In this document: piece after piece, positions 40,096 to 50,265 of the stretch
How positions within the stretch are numbered: the first letter of the stretch is position 1
Layout of the letters: every line of letters starts with the position of its first letter
NCBI RefSeq assembly: GCF_000328475.2
Contig: NC_026478.1
Span: forward strand, 310,001 to 374,000
Source of the DNA: Mycosarcoma maydis
Lineage: Eukaryota > Basidiomycota > Ustilaginomycetes > Ustilaginales
Direction: 5' to 3'
DNA length: 64,000 nt
Program-made: the position numbers and the translations under genes
Notes under the pieces: model-generated
What the model was told of the DNA's origin: nothing
Seen by the model: only the letters and a program-made list of their open reading frames with translations
Database searches by the model: none

Positions 40096-42960
40096 ATGGA
40101 CGACAACATCGAAATCAAGCGTGAGGACCAGACTTCGCATGCACTGGTCCCAGACAAAGACAGGAAATCGAGAATCCAACACGGCGGAAAGAGGCCAATT
40201 GACCCTTTCGCAGCGGAAGATGACGATGAAGAGGAGGAACGGGGCGATGCCGTCGACGAACAAGACCAAGACGATGACGAAGACGATGATGAAGATGACG
40301 ATGATGATGACGACGACGAAGACGATGACGAAGACGATGAGGAGGATGATACCGCACGCGGCCAACGCAGACGTGCCAAAAAGCAACGTCGCAACCGTTT
40401 CCTCGATGTGGAAGCCGAGGTAGATGACGATGAAGAGGATCTCGACGAGGAAGAAGAGGAGCTCGCTCGCGAGGACGGCTTCATCGAGGAAGATATTCCC
40501 GACGATACCGAAGACGTTCAGAGACGCGCTGCCGCCGACAACCAGAGGCTCGACCGTTTCCGAAGACAAGAGGAGGACACCAACGCAGAAGCCCTCGCAG
40601 AAGAGCTGCGCCAGCGCTATGGTCGATCCGCCCGATATGCTGCACAGTCCGACTATGCCGAGGTGCCGCAGCGCCTGCTCATGCCCTCCGTCGAGGATCC
40701 TAGTCTTTGGGGAGTCCCTTGCAAGCCCGGTCGTGAGAGAGATATCGTCATGACACTCGTTCGCAAGGCCATGGCCGAGAACTTTACTTCCAGCCCCATG
40801 CGCATCATTTCAGCCTTTTGTCGAGACTCTATCCCCGGCAGAGTATACGTCGAAGCGCGTAGAGCCGACGATGTTGTCAAGGCCTGCAACGGTCTCGCCG
40901 GTGCTTATGCGCGCCAAACCACCTCGCTCCATCTCATTCCCATCTCAGAGATGGCGGATCTGCTCAAGCTGCAAAAGGTTCAGAACGAGATCCAAGTCGG
41001 CGGTTGGGTGCGTATCAAGCGTGGAAAGTATGCTGGTGATTTGGCTCAGGTCCTCGATGTTTCCGAGAACGGTGAAGAAGTCGGTCTCAAGATGATCCCG
41101 CGTATCGACTTGAACCCGAAAGACAGTGGACTCTACACCGACAGCTTGGGCCGCAAGAGGAAGAAGGGTGCTGGCTCGTCGGCTACCACTGTGGCCTTCC
41201 GTCCGCCACAGCGTTTTTTCAACCCTGAAGAAGTGCAGAAAGCCTACCCAAGAGACACGCCAACCAAACGTGGAAGCCAATGGGTCTTTCAAAACGACAG
41301 TTACCGTGACGGCTACCTCGAGAAGGACGTTCGAGTGACAGGTATCATCACCGAAAACGTCAACCCTACGCTAGATGAGATCACCAAGTTTGCAGGTGAG
41401 AGCTCGATCGAGGACGGCATCAACAAGCTTGGTGCTGTCGATCTCAGCCTGATCGCCGATGCCAGCAAAAAGGCCACCGAGGCGCTCATCCAACCCAAGG
41501 ACCAGGTCGAGATCTTTGAAGGAGAGCAGGCAGGTGTCTACGGTACCGTCAAGGCCATCAACAATGAAGTCATCACCATCCAGCTCGAGCACGAGGATCT
41601 CATGGATCAGATTGTCGAGGTACCAGCACGCAGCGTCCGAAAGCGTTTCAAGCCAGGTGATCACATCAAGGTCATGTCGGGCAAGCACGCCGACGAGACG
41701 GGTCTGGTGGTCAAGGTCGAAGACAACGTCACAACCTTTCTTTCGGATCTGTCAATGCAAGAGGTATCGGTATTCAGCAAAGACATTCGTCAAGCTGCCG
41801 AGGTGGGTTCCGGAGTCAACGTCATCAGCGGTTACGAGCTGCACAACTTAGTTCAGCTCGATGCGCAGACCGTGGGTATCATCTTCAACATCGAGCGTGA
41901 AAGCTTCAAGGTGCTCGATCAGACTGGTCAGGTTGTCACGGTCAAGCCGCATCAGATCAGCACCAAGAAAGACACGAGCCGCGCATTTGCGCTTGACCAC
42001 GACGGTAACGAGATCCGCGCAGGAGATATGGTCAAGGAGGTGGCCGGTCCATTCTCGCGTCTGCGACAGGGACAGGTGCTTCACATCTATCAATCCATGG
42101 TCGTCTTCCTGCACAACCGCGAGTACACCGAGAATGGAGGTGTCTTTATCGCACGAGCGCGGTCTCTGGAACCTTTGGCCCCCAAGAGTGTGTCGACCAA
42201 GACGAAAAAGGACGGCGGCGATCTTTCCAAGATGAACCCGGCGCTGTCCAACCTCAGTGGCGGAGGAGCCAACGATGTTCGCGTCGAAGGTGTGCGACGG
42301 TTCGGCGGACGCGACATGCACAAGGGCAAGAACGTAGCCATCATCAAAGGACCTTACAAGACCTACCGCGGCCGCATCACTGAGACTACGGGCAACATGG
42401 CCCGTATTGAGCTCACCTCGGTGTCAAAACCCATCACCGTCAGCCTTGACTGGTTGGTTGAGAAAGACCCCATTACTGGTCGCAGCACCAAGTTGAACGC
42501 TGGTGGCTTTGGTGGACCCAGTCGTGGCGGCCACAGCGGAACGGGCTCCAGGATGGGTGGCGCGTCAAGCAACCCTTACTCGTCCGGCAGTACCTCGATG
42601 GGCGCCGGTGGCAGATACAATCCATACGGCGGTTCGCAGCCGGCCGCAGCTGTCGGTAGCTACGGTGGATCTTCCGGCACTGGTGCAGGCGGTTACGGTG
42701 GCTACTCGCAGCCTGTTGCAACATCAGCCGCAGGCGCTAGTGGTTATGGAGGAACGGGTGGTATCGGTGCCCGAACGCCAGCGTACAACCCCTATGCTGG
42801 AGATGGCGGCAAGACACCGGCCTACAATCCTTACGGCGACGGTGGTAAGACACCAGCTTACAACCCGCTTGGTGATGGCGGAAAGACGCCTGCATACAAC
42901 GCGGCAGCAGATGGAGGACGAACACCAGGATACAATCCTTATGCCGGCGATGGCTGGTAA
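40096..42960 (+). CDS. SPT5: Transcription elongation factor SPT5 (DSIF large subunit)
   Basis: The 954-residue protein has the SPT5 order: an acidic N-terminus (long Asp/Glu runs, about residues 45-130), and an NGN domain beginning SLWGVPCKPGRERDIVMTLV (about 200-290) that pairs with Spt4. Several KOW domains follow (GGWVRIKRGKYAGDLAQVLD, KPGDHIKVMSGKHADETGLV, GKNVAIIKGPYKTYRGRIT). The C-terminus is Gly/Ser/Tyr-rich and ends in five CTR repeats of type TPAYNPYGDGGK. It clamps RNA polymerase II for processive elongation. The Thr-Pro in each CTR unit is the usual CDK9/Bur1 target. The start is the ATG at 40096 (MDDNIEIKRED), consistent with homologues beginning near the acidic tract. No intron. 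Confidence 0.95.
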   Translation: MDDNIEIKREDQTSHALVPDKDRKSRIQHGGKRPIDPFAAEDDDEEEERGDAVDEQDQDDDEDDDEDDDDDDDDEDDDEDDEEDDTARGQRRRAKKQRRNRFLDVEAEVDDDEEDLDEEEEELAREDGFIEEDIPDDTEDVQRRAAADNQRLDRFRRQEEDTNAEALAEELRQRYGRSARYAAQSDYAEVPQRLLMPSVEDPSLWGVPCKPGRERDIVMTLVRKAMAENFTSSPMRIISAFCRDSIPGRVYVEARRADDVVKACNGLAGAYARQTTSLHLIPISEMADLLKLQKVQNEIQVGGWVRIKRGKYAGDLAQVLDVSENGEEVGLKMIPRIDLNPKDSGLYTDSLGRKRKKGAGSSATTVAFRPPQRFFNPEEVQKAYPRDTPTKRGSQWVFQNDSYRDGYLEKDVRVTGIITENVNPTLDEITKFAGESSIEDGINKLGAVDLSLIADASKKATEALIQPKDQVEIFEGEQAGVYGTVKAINNEVITIQLEHEDLMDQIVEVPARSVRKRFKPGDHIKVMSGKHADETGLVVKVEDNVTTFLSDLSMQEVSVFSKDIRQAAEVGSGVNVISGYELHNLVQLDAQTVGIIFNIERESFKVLDQTGQVVTVKPHQISTKKDTSRAFALDHDGNEIRAGDMVKEVAGPFSRLRQGQVLHIYQSMVVFLHNREYTENGGVFIARARSLEPLAPKSVSTKTKKDGGDLSKMNPALSNLSGGGANDVRVEGVRRFGGRDMHKGKNVAIIKGPYKTYRGRITETTGNMARIELTSVSKPITVSLDWLVEKDPITGRSTKLNAGGFGGPSRGGHSGTGSRMGGASSNPYSSGSTSMGAGGRYNPYGGSQPAAAVGSYGGSSGTGAGGYGGYSQPVATSAAGASGYGGTGGIGARTPAYNPYAGDGGKTPAYNPYGDGGKTPAYNPLGDGGKTPAYNAAADGGRTPGYNPYAGDGW

Positions 42961-43256
42961 ACATACATAGGCCAGACTAGCTCTCTGCGTTCCTTGATCG
43001 CCATGCTCCTGTTCCTGTTATACAATCATACCAATTTGGCCTCGGCTACAACACACTGTCTGTGGAGTTCGATCGCACAGCTCTGCAGTCGAGTTTGTGA
43101 CTGGCAAAGTGCAGAGGGAGGGACGACAGTCGCAGATGATAACCATGTGAGCAGTGAGTTGAAAGTACAAATCGTGAATACAAATGTGCATCAAGTTGAA
43201 AGCGGCCAGTATTCGTGACTGGTACAAGCTTGCTCGTGTCGATTATGTCGGATGCT
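42961..43256. other. Convergent spacer, SPT5 / dihydrouridine synthase
   Basis: This 296-base convergent spacer contains the 3' ends of both genes and several GTGACTGG/GTGAATAC sequences. No gene is seen. Confidence 0.55.
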
Positions 43257-44351
43257 CTACTTTTGGAGATGCTCCTTCCGAAACCAGCCGAGATCCGAGT
43301 CGGACTGTATCCTGTTGAGGGTTCGGGTCATTGAAGCAGCTGAACGATGTCGCTCAGCTATGACATCTGGATGGTTGTGCATGGTATGCGGTATTGAGCA
43401 AAGAATCGACTGCAGATGCTGCTTGGCCACCTTGAGCGGGGATTCAAACTGATCGTATGTATCACGAAAGTCGAGATATTCTATTGCCATCTCCTTGGCC
43501 GTGGGCAGACGGGCATGTTCACAGTCTCTGAGAGCAGGTCGGAAGAGAGCAGGATTCTGCAAGAGCGTCTCGCCTACCATGACGCCACTTGCGCCTGTAA
43601 GCTCAAGGTTGTTGACGACATCTTGCCAACATTGCACGTTTCCATTGCTGACCACAGCTGTGTCTTTGTGCGGCTGTTCAGCGCTTCGGAGCAGACCTTG
43701 TGCTTGCAGCGCTTCTCTGACCTTCACTACTTGATCGAGATCCGCCAGTCCTTTCCTCCTTCGTGCAGACGATGCGAAACGAGGATGTACAGTGACAAGA
43801 CTGCTACCGGCATGAGCAAGCATGACGGCCAGCTGCGCAGTCTGCTCCTTCGGCACCGGGAGTCGGATCTTTGTGGTAATCGGTACATCGACCGCTTGCA
43901 CCATGCCTGACACGATCTCTGCTACGAGTGGCCAATTCTGCTTTGGCAAAAGGCAGGCGCCGTAGTGACCTTGTTCAGCATGTCGTTGTGGACAGCCCAA
44001 ATTGAGATCGATGGCATCGGCATACGGAGCTACTCTGCGTGCGGCTTCTACGAGCTGCTGCACGTTGTTTCCAGCAAGCTGCACAACCTGGGGCGCTGAC
44101 TGATCGTGGAGAGGGCTCGCTCTGTAGCGGGCCATGTTTTTCGTCGCATTACTGCCCATCTCGAGACTTTTGAGGAGCGATTCAAGCATGTATTGATCGG
44201 AACTGAGCTCTGGGGCGAGGTACATTTGGGTCCAAGTCAATGTGGCTCCGTTCTGTACTGTCTGCAGCCGGAATGCAAGGTCTGACTGACCGACCATGGG
44301 CGCAGCGCAGTACAACAAGCTTTCGAGTGGCAGCTTGTGATTGACAATCAT
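43257..44351 (-). CDS. tRNA-dihydrouridine synthase, Dus1-like
   Basis: The 364-residue protein carries the Dus FMN-barrel motifs: CAAPMVGQSDLAFRL, PQVVQLAGNN, DAIDLNLGCPQRHAEQGHYG with the catalytic Cys near residue 120, ITTKIRLPV, LVTVHPRFAS (Dus1 usually has HGR), VVSNGNVQCW and GASGVMVGETLLQNPALF. Gly-Cys-Pro-Gln with GHYGA points to the Dus1 group, which reduces uridines 16 and 17 of the tRNA D-loop using NADPH and FMN. Replacing the common VDQSELA with VGQSDLA and HGR with HPR is unusual and may alter tRNA contacts. The N-terminus is short, and the upstream frame stays open for 13 codons behind a possible CAG acceptor, so a small upstream exon is possible. Confidence 0.82.
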   Translation of the reverse strand: MIVNHKLPLESLLYCAAPMVGQSDLAFRLQTVQNGATLTWTQMYLAPELSSDQYMLESLLKSLEMGSNATKNMARYRASPLHDQSAPQVVQLAGNNVQQLVEAARRVAPYADAIDLNLGCPQRHAEQGHYGACLLPKQNWPLVAEIVSGMVQAVDVPITTKIRLPVPKEQTAQLAVMLAHAGSSLVTVHPRFASSARRRKGLADLDQVVKVREALQAQGLLRSAEQPHKDTAVVSNGNVQCWQDVVNNLELTGASGVMVGETLLQNPALFRPALRDCEHARLPTAKEMAIEYLDFRDTYDQFESPLKVAKQHLQSILCSIPHTMHNHPDVIAERHRSAASMTRTLNRIQSDSDLGWFRKEHLQK

Positions 44352-44935
44352 CTTGGCGTACTCTTTCTCGCTCAGTTGCCTCTGGACCGCTCAACGCGAG
44401 GCAAACCTGAGCAACGACGTCGATGACTGATCAGAGAGCAATATCGGTGGCGATAGCATTGTCGACGATGGGCATTATGAAGTTGGATAATGGGCCAGGT
44501 AAGCAGTGACGAGCACGACAAAGTAGTCACGAGTGAAGGAACTAAATCCATTCGTGATTCACGATTCGTGGTTCTTCAGACCAAATAACAGGTCACGTGA
44601 TCTGCACCCCTTCACGCTTCTTTTCGAGATGGCGCGCTGGCGAGAGCAACACCCGACTCGTAATCGTGAATCGTGCTGTGATGGCTGCAACACGCGGCTG
44701 ACTTTTCGTTCCCACTGGAATTTCGGCCCATCCGCACCAAACGCGACTCGAGGTCAGGGCGCGTCTGCTTTCGGTGGGCGAGACCAACACAAATAGCTCG
44801 GAGCAGCCGACGATACGTATGACGTCCATCACCTCATCAATAGGCTAGCGATTCGCCAGTCATTAATCGTCTCCCTGTAAATCACCTCTCTCGCACTGCT
44901 ACAGATAGAGCTTGAAACGGGATCAGCTCAACAAG
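44352..44935. promoter_or_regulatory. Divergent promoter, dihydrouridine synthase / Spc7
   Basis: 584 bases. Heptamers in alternating orientation lie at 44551-44573 (ATTCGTG, ATTCACG, ATTCGTG), with another near 44662. Short ATG-led frames near 44480 on the minus strand could be upstream ORFs of the synthase mRNA. Confidence 0.45.
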
Positions 44936-47900
44936 ATGCCGTCACCACTCAAACCACGACGATCACCACGATCCAGAATGTCGCTTGCAGGTACCGGATC
45001 AGGAGGCGTGCCTCTTGGAGGCTCATCCATGACCACAAAATCATCCGTCGCCGATGCCACTAAGGAGAACAGCAGATCTGCTCGCCAATCCTCGATCGCT
45101 GCCAAGGATGACACTATGAAGGCAGCAAAGGAACGCGTCACCTCCAAGAAGCGTGCTGCGTCCGTCGGGGGCAACGAGCTCGATACTTTGCTAAAGGAGT
45201 CGAGCACAAAAGCAAATGCCACTGTCGCATCCACAAGCAGACGCAACGCACCAGCACCACGAAAGAGTGCCATCCGTCAGGTTCCGCAAGTCTTCCTCAG
45301 TCCTACCGGTCTCGTACCGAGTCCTGAATCCAGAAAGGGACTATCAATGCCTTCGCTTACGGAACAGATTGCTCAGATTGGAAAGTCCGAGCCTGTTGCC
45401 AATGGAACTTCAAGCAGGACCTCGCTGCCCAGTATCAAGGCTGCAGACCATACTGTCGGTTCTCGCTCAGTCGCCAGCGTCAGCCATGCTCGCGACTCTA
45501 TACAAGCAACCGCCTTTGCGTCCCTTACTGGTGCAGCAACCAGCGTTCTTTCCGCTCCAAGCGCTGCAGCACCCGCGCCGAGGAATGCTGTCACTCAACT
45601 CATTCGACCCAAGCGGAGAGTCACATTCAGCTCAAGGCAAGAAAAAACCGAATTCGCTCGCGATGAACCCACCCTCCGTCTTGGCAGCTTGAGAAGGGAG
45701 CAAGTCTCTCCGCCATCGACACCCGCCAGCTCTTCCATCGCCAGTGCCGGCTTTGCTTCCTATATCCAGTCTCAGGGTGATTCTAGCTCCGAGAGCGACA
45801 GCGAGAGTGAGTCGGAATCCGATTCTGATATGGACCTCGATGCCTCCAACGAGTTGGCAGCTAGGTCGCTCGCCGCCTCCATCGCAGCATCTTTGCCTCA
45901 CGATGACTCGACTTTCGATCCTTCCATGGACTCGTCAATCGACGACTCCACCGTCAACATGGACTTGACCGGTACACATGGCTCTGTCAACAAGCGTCCC
46001 ATCGCTGATGATTCGACTGGTCAGATATCTATTAGCCTAATTGTCGAAGGCGAAGAATCAGTGCAAATGGACATCACCCAGGCCTTTGCTTCGGCACCCG
46101 CGCTCAAACGCAGACGAAGCAGCAACAGCGCTGCTGCAGACGAGTCCACTTCGACGGATGCCTCGGATAGCACGGAGCAGGGTGCAGATGCCTCCGCCAT
46201 GGACTTGGACCAGACTACCACGATGGAGTTTACCGGCGTCCACGCTTCCAACGGCGGCCATGGCGATTCCGATGACTTTGACAGCGATTCAAGTAACGGC
46301 ATGGAAATGACCAAAGCCATCACCACCAGGATCGACGCGAAGAGGTACGGAGACGCGACGACCACCGTGATCACCAACTTCCCCGAGGCGAGCAGTAGCG
46401 ATTCTGAAGCCGACGACACTATCCAGCCAGATGCTACAATGCCGATGGAAATGACTCGCGCTGTTACAGGCTTGATTCGTGAGAAGGACCATGCATCCAG
46501 CGACATGGATCTCGTCGACTCGAGCTCCAGCAGAGCGTTCGGCCCTGCTTCGTCCGACGACATTTCCGAAGCAATGGACATGACTATGCCCATCAACTCC
46601 AATTCTTCGCCCTCCAAACTCAATCGTACTCCCTCAAGGACGGCCATCAAACTTGGCACTGGTGCGCCAAGCCCATTCCAGCCAACGCCAAGCAAGTCGC
46701 CAAGCCGATTCCGCCAATCTTTGCGCGGGGGTTTGGCTGCTCTCGAGGCGGGCACCCACTCGCCCGCACAGCGTGTCGGAGGCACTTTGCCGCCCAAAGG
46801 ACACATTCCTCGTGCTAGCGCGCCCACCGACGCGAGCTCGTTCAAACAATCCATCATTGGCGGCATCGCCTCCTCTTCCTACCAGCACTCCCCAGCGAGA
46901 CGAGTACAAAAACAAGAACCAGCGGACCCGAGGCCTGCTGCTCCGCTCACAGCCGAAAATCTGGCCGAAGCGGGTCGTTTGGCCTCGGGACGCGCAGCTA
47001 GCGCGTCGCCCTCTTCCCAGAACAAAATCTCAGCGGCAACCATCCTGGCTGGTCAGCGCAAGTCTTTGAGTAGCGTTGGGTTCAACTGGCCTTCTGGGCC
47101 TGTAGCATCGACAGCACGCTTCTCGCCCGCGAAAGGGACGAGTCCAAAGCGCCGTGCTGGACGCTCGTCGCTCGTTGCTGCAGTCTTACCTAACCTATCT
47201 CCAGCAGTAACAAACGAAGACTCGTTTCATTCTGCGGTCGAGCCTAGTAACGCGAGCACAAAGAGAAGTGTCAACGAGCCACAAGACACCTCTATTGTGC
47301 AGTCTGCAGCGTCCGACGCCAGCATTGGCGTCGACAGCTTCGACGATTACAGCAACGATGAGCGCAACCAGGTGCCAGTCCAGATGCCGCTCAACGACTT
47401 TCTTCGGTTTGTCGGCGTTCATTTCAACGATGACATGAGTGCATCGCGCCGCAAGCCAATCCCGCCAGCCAAAGAAGATCAAGCTACTGGGGATGGTACT
47501 GCAGTATCGGCACAAGGGCCCGTCTCGATGATGCGTCTGGTCAGAGCAGCTTGCGGATCCGTTCCGCAGCTCGAGGCTCTGCGAGAAGCCTGCCGAGAGA
47601 TCAAGGAGCAGGTGGATGACGGACGAGAAAAGATGGTCGAAATGGAACAGGCTTTCTACGATTCGCCGCCAGAGTTTGTCCGCGAAATTATGGGCTTGCA
47701 GAACGAAGAGGAGAGGCGAGACATGGAGGCACAATTCAAGCTGCAGAAGCAGGCCGCTCGTGCTCTTGTCAGCGCCGACTACTACGGCTGGCGACTCGAC
47801 AAGGAATTTGACCAGGAGATGATTCAGACGCTTCAAGCATACCACGGTCGATTGCAATGCGATCTGCACATTGTTAACACCAAGAAGGAGCAGCTCCAGC

Positions 47901-49006
47901 AAGAGATCCTGCCCGTGCTACGAGTTAAACACGCCAAGCTCAAAGCTGATCTTGCCTTGGCCAAGCAGCGTCAAGCCGAGATCGATACGTGCGATGCCGA
48001 CGAGCTCAAGGGACTGTACTCGAGTATCGAAGAGCAGCACGAGGTGCTCGAATCAATGCGTGCCAAATTGATGGACGTCGAAGAGCAGCATGAGCGTCTG
48101 CTTGTTCGGCTCGAGGAGAATCGCGAAAAGATGGCTGCAGCTCAGGAGATGGTCGATAAGGCGCATGCTACCGTCGACCAGATTCAAGGCTACACACGTG
48201 GCGAAGCAGGTCGTTTGCTGCGCGAGATTCGCAACCTCGAGAAGCTGCATCTTGTTCGTATTCTGGACAATGGTTTCGACCCGACGCTCGACGAGGTGGA
48301 GAAGGGAGCCGAAAATGTTGGCCAGGGCGGTAGTCGCGATGTAGTGCTGATGCTCGACAGCTGGTTGCAAGTTTCTATGTCGCTGTTGGCTAGCAGCACC
48401 GCTCACCAACTTCCGACCAACAGCAAGGTTTCTCGAATCCAACTCAAGCAAAAGGGCACGAAAGCCAGCGACGAAGACACCAACCTGGTGCGCAAGCTAT
48501 CAGTTCAAATCCTTCAAAGTGATTTCGACGTCGAATTCGCCGACAACGTACCACAAGATGCACTTGTCATCCTGCGCCGCATCTCGCAGACACTGATCCG
48601 CCAACGCATCCTGTTGGCCGAGATCGAGCACCTTCGCTGCCGATTCCCCGTCCAACTCGTAGACGACAGTTCAAAGTTCCCTCCGACCATCCTCAACGAT
48701 ACACCGGATGCATCGACCAGCTCCTCAGCATCAGCCGAGCGTGTTGACAACGAGGTGGCCTTGCAGGCTTCGGTGCTGCTGCCCAAGAAAAGGAGCAAGA
48801 TTGTCATTACAGCCACCTCTGACCTCAAAGGTGCAGGCGAAAGCCGATCCATCTTGCTGGTTGATAGTGTGCGTGTCGAGAGGGTGTACGGCAGCGTCGA
48901 TGCCGAGGCCATGTCGTTGCAGATTCTCGACTGCATCGAGACTGACCCGACCATCGGCTCGTTGAGCAAGGCTTTTATCGAGACGATCGAGACTTTCGAC
49001 AGCTGA
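44936..49006 (+). CDS. SPC7: Kinetochore scaffold Spc7/KNL1 (Spc105)
   Basis: The 1356-residue protein has a long disordered N-terminal half with a PP1-docking RVTF motif (KRRVTFSSRQ, about residue 228) and six MELT-like repeats. These are MDLTGTH (342), MDITQAF (378), MEFTGVH (430), MEMTKAI (456), MEMTRAV (504) and MDMTMPI (547). The C-terminal half starts with the Spc7 signature NDFLRFVGVHFNDDM (about 820). A coiled coil follows (DSPPEFVREIMGLQ, GWRLDKEFDQEM and Glu/Lys/Gln heptads) and then a globular end. Spc7 is the KMN-network scaffold: MELT threonines phosphorylated by Mps1 recruit Bub1-Bub3 and RVTF brings PP1 to silence the checkpoint. The ATG at 44936 starts the basic MPSPLKPRRSPRSR. 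No intron. Confidence 0.92.
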   Translation: MPSPLKPRRSPRSRMSLAGTGSGGVPLGGSSMTTKSSVADATKENSRSARQSSIAAKDDTMKAAKERVTSKKRAASVGGNELDTLLKESSTKANATVASTSRRNAPAPRKSAIRQVPQVFLSPTGLVPSPESRKGLSMPSLTEQIAQIGKSEPVANGTSSRTSLPSIKAADHTVGSRSVASVSHARDSIQATAFASLTGAATSVLSAPSAAAPAPRNAVTQLIRPKRRVTFSSRQEKTEFARDEPTLRLGSLRREQVSPPSTPASSSIASAGFASYIQSQGDSSSESDSESESESDSDMDLDASNELAARSLAASIAASLPHDDSTFDPSMDSSIDDSTVNMDLTGTHGSVNKRPIADDSTGQISISLIVEGEESVQMDITQAFASAPALKRRRSSNSAAADESTSTDASDSTEQGADASAMDLDQTTTMEFTGVHASNGGHGDSDDFDSDSSNGMEMTKAITTRIDAKRYGDATTTVITNFPEASSSDSEADDTIQPDATMPMEMTRAVTGLIREKDHASSDMDLVDSSSSRAFGPASSDDISEAMDMTMPINSNSSPSKLNRTPSRTAIKLGTGAPSPFQPTPSKSPSRFRQSLRGGLAALEAGTHSPAQRVGGTLPPKGHIPRASAPTDASSFKQSIIGGIASSSYQHSPARRVQKQEPADPRPAAPLTAENLAEAGRLASGRAASASPSSQNKISAATILAGQRKSLSSVGFNWPSGPVASTARFSPAKGTSPKRRAGRSSLVAAVLPNLSPAVTNEDSFHSAVEPSNASTKRSVNEPQDTSIVQSAASDASIGVDSFDDYSNDERNQVPVQMPLNDFLRFVGVHFNDDMSASRRKPIPPAKEDQATGDGTAVSAQGPVSMMRLVRAACGSVPQLEALREACREIKEQVDDGREKMVEMEQAFYDSPPEFVREIMGLQNEEERRDMEAQFKLQKQAARALVSADYYGWRLDKEFDQEMIQTLQAYHGRLQCDLHIVNTKKEQLQQEILPVLRVKHAKLKADLALAKQRQAEIDTCDADELKGLYSSIEEQHEVLESMRAKLMDVEEQHERLLVRLEENREKMAAAQEMVDKAHATVDQIQGYTRGEAGRLLREIRNLEKLHLVRILDNGFDPTLDEVEKGAENVGQGGSRDVVLMLDSWLQVSMSLLASSTAHQLPTNSKVSRIQLKQKGTKASDEDTNLVRKLSVQILQSDFDVEFADNVPQDALVILRRISQTLIRQRILLAEIEHLRCRFPVQLVDDSSKFPPTILNDTPDASTSSSASAERVDNEVALQASVLLPKKRSKIVITATSDLKGAGESRSILLVDSVRVERVYGSVDAEAMSLQILDCIETDPTIGSLSKAFIETIETFDS

Positions 49007-49539
49007 ACACTACCTTCCTCGCTGCTGTTGATACTGTATCTGCTATGTATTCTACCTTCAAAGTGAACCCTTTCCATTGAATCTCTGTATGCGTGCTCTA
49101 CCGAATCTCCGTAGTTGAGAGCCGATATGATGTACGTTTTGGCCTCGCCATCAACAATATTTGGACTGTCTGCATGAGTCAAGTTGTGGAGCAAAATGTG
49201 GCCTTGCCCTTTGGTCGTTTAAATGCATCTGTTGTAGCATTTGGCAATATAGCTAGTGTACACGGCTCTCTGTCTGCTGCACTTATTGCTGAGACAGAGG
49301 AGAGAGCGGGAGAGAGAGAGAAAGAGAGACAAGCTTAAGAGTGTGGGTCTGTTGTTACAATATTTTGCAGGACGTCGTTGGGCGTCCGGTCGGAAGCGGT
49401 GTTGCTTGGAAGCGTCTCGTGCTGATGAAAAATTTGGTTGGAGAGCGGCTGATATACTGTGCACGATCAGCTCAGGCAGCTGAAGCGACACAACGCGTAT
49501 GTGTGTATATGTGTTGAACGCCCTTGGGCGCAAAGAGAA
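49007..49539. other. Convergent spacer with purine microsatellite
   Basis: 533 bases between Spc7 and mS37, whose 3' ends face each other. It holds a GA-rich microsatellite at 49291-49331. No supported gene. Confidence 0.55.
49291..49331. repeat. GA-rich microsatellite
   Basis: The stretch consists mostly of GA dinucleotides with short interruptions (GAGACAGAGGAGAGAGCGGG, then a pure GA run). It lies in the 3' flank shared by two convergent genes. Confidence 0.85.
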
Positions 49540-49875
49540 TCAGAGCTGTTTGGACAACCTTGCCAGATGATAGTTGATGGTTGGCTTGGATACACCGCCC
49601 CGAGGTTTCTATTGATAGGAATCCGCCGAGATGATCGAGCAAAAAAATGTGGTATCAGCATACTCGCCCCACTGTGGGATGTACATAGTATGTGGTCGCC
49701 GACTTACCCTGCTGGCCATGCATTCTTGCAAGGCTTTTGCCGAGTCCTTGCAGGCACCCACGTTGTTGAGGTCGCTGCTCGAGGCCCAGCATGCGAGCAT
49801 GGTGGCAAACTCTGCAGCACACGGTGCAGCTGCCGCATTCTTCTTCGGTCTGACTTTGAGTTTGTCCAGCTTCAT
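49540..49875 (-). CDS. MRP10: Mitochondrial ribosomal small-subunit protein mS37 (Mrp10/CHCHD1)
   Basis: Rebuilt from two exons: 49875-49708 and 49608-49540 (minus strand), 78 residues. Exon 1 encodes MKLDKLKVRPKKN and a twin CX9C-type pair, with PCAAEFATMLACW followed by ACKDSAKALQECM. The intron (49609-49707, 99 nt) has a GTAAGT donor and a CAATAG acceptor. Exon 2 gives KPRGGVSKPTINYHLARLSK, matching the conserved INYHLxRL tail of Mrp10. These small CHCH proteins are imported through the Mia40 disulfide relay and become part of the mitochondrial ribosome. The ATG at 49875 directly precedes the basic N-terminus. It is divergent from Sec61 beta. Confidence 0.88.
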
Positions 49876-50265
49876 TGTAACGATCCTATGGCTTGTTGTG
49901 AGTGGAGGGTGAGGATGGTGTTGAGAAGAATGGCGAGTTGGGTTGGAACTGCAGCAACAAATTTGAAGCGATCCGGGGTGTCTTTTTCGGCCGGTAAGAA
50001 TTTGACGCAATTAAGACGCGGAACCGACGTGCTGCATTGGGATTGGGCGTGTGAGGTGGAAGCAAAGCGAGCTGCAGCGCATAGAGCCTGGATTACCGCT
50101 TTGGGGCTGAGGACGTTGGGCGTGGGGCAGCCAACTTCTTCTCGAGCTGCACCCTGGACAGTGACATTCAACGTCGAACCGTACCTCGACCTCATTGCAC
50201 AACCATTACAGCATCCTGAAGATTCTTTTCTTCATTGGTACAAATCCCTACATAGCTGACTCAAT
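49876..50265. promoter_or_regulatory. Shared divergent promoter, mS37 / Sec61 beta
   Basis: 390 bases between the two ATGs. Overlapping open frames on both strands have no protein family features. It should contain the two start regions. Confidence 0.5.

Noticed and set aside
40036..40569. Minus-strand frames with Val/Ile/Ser runs
   Set aside because: Antisense of the Asp/Glu repeats of SPT5; low complexity explains the openness.
49459..50259. A 266-codon plus-strand frame
   Set aside because: It begins at a non-supported start and lies antisense to the well-supported mS37 gene.
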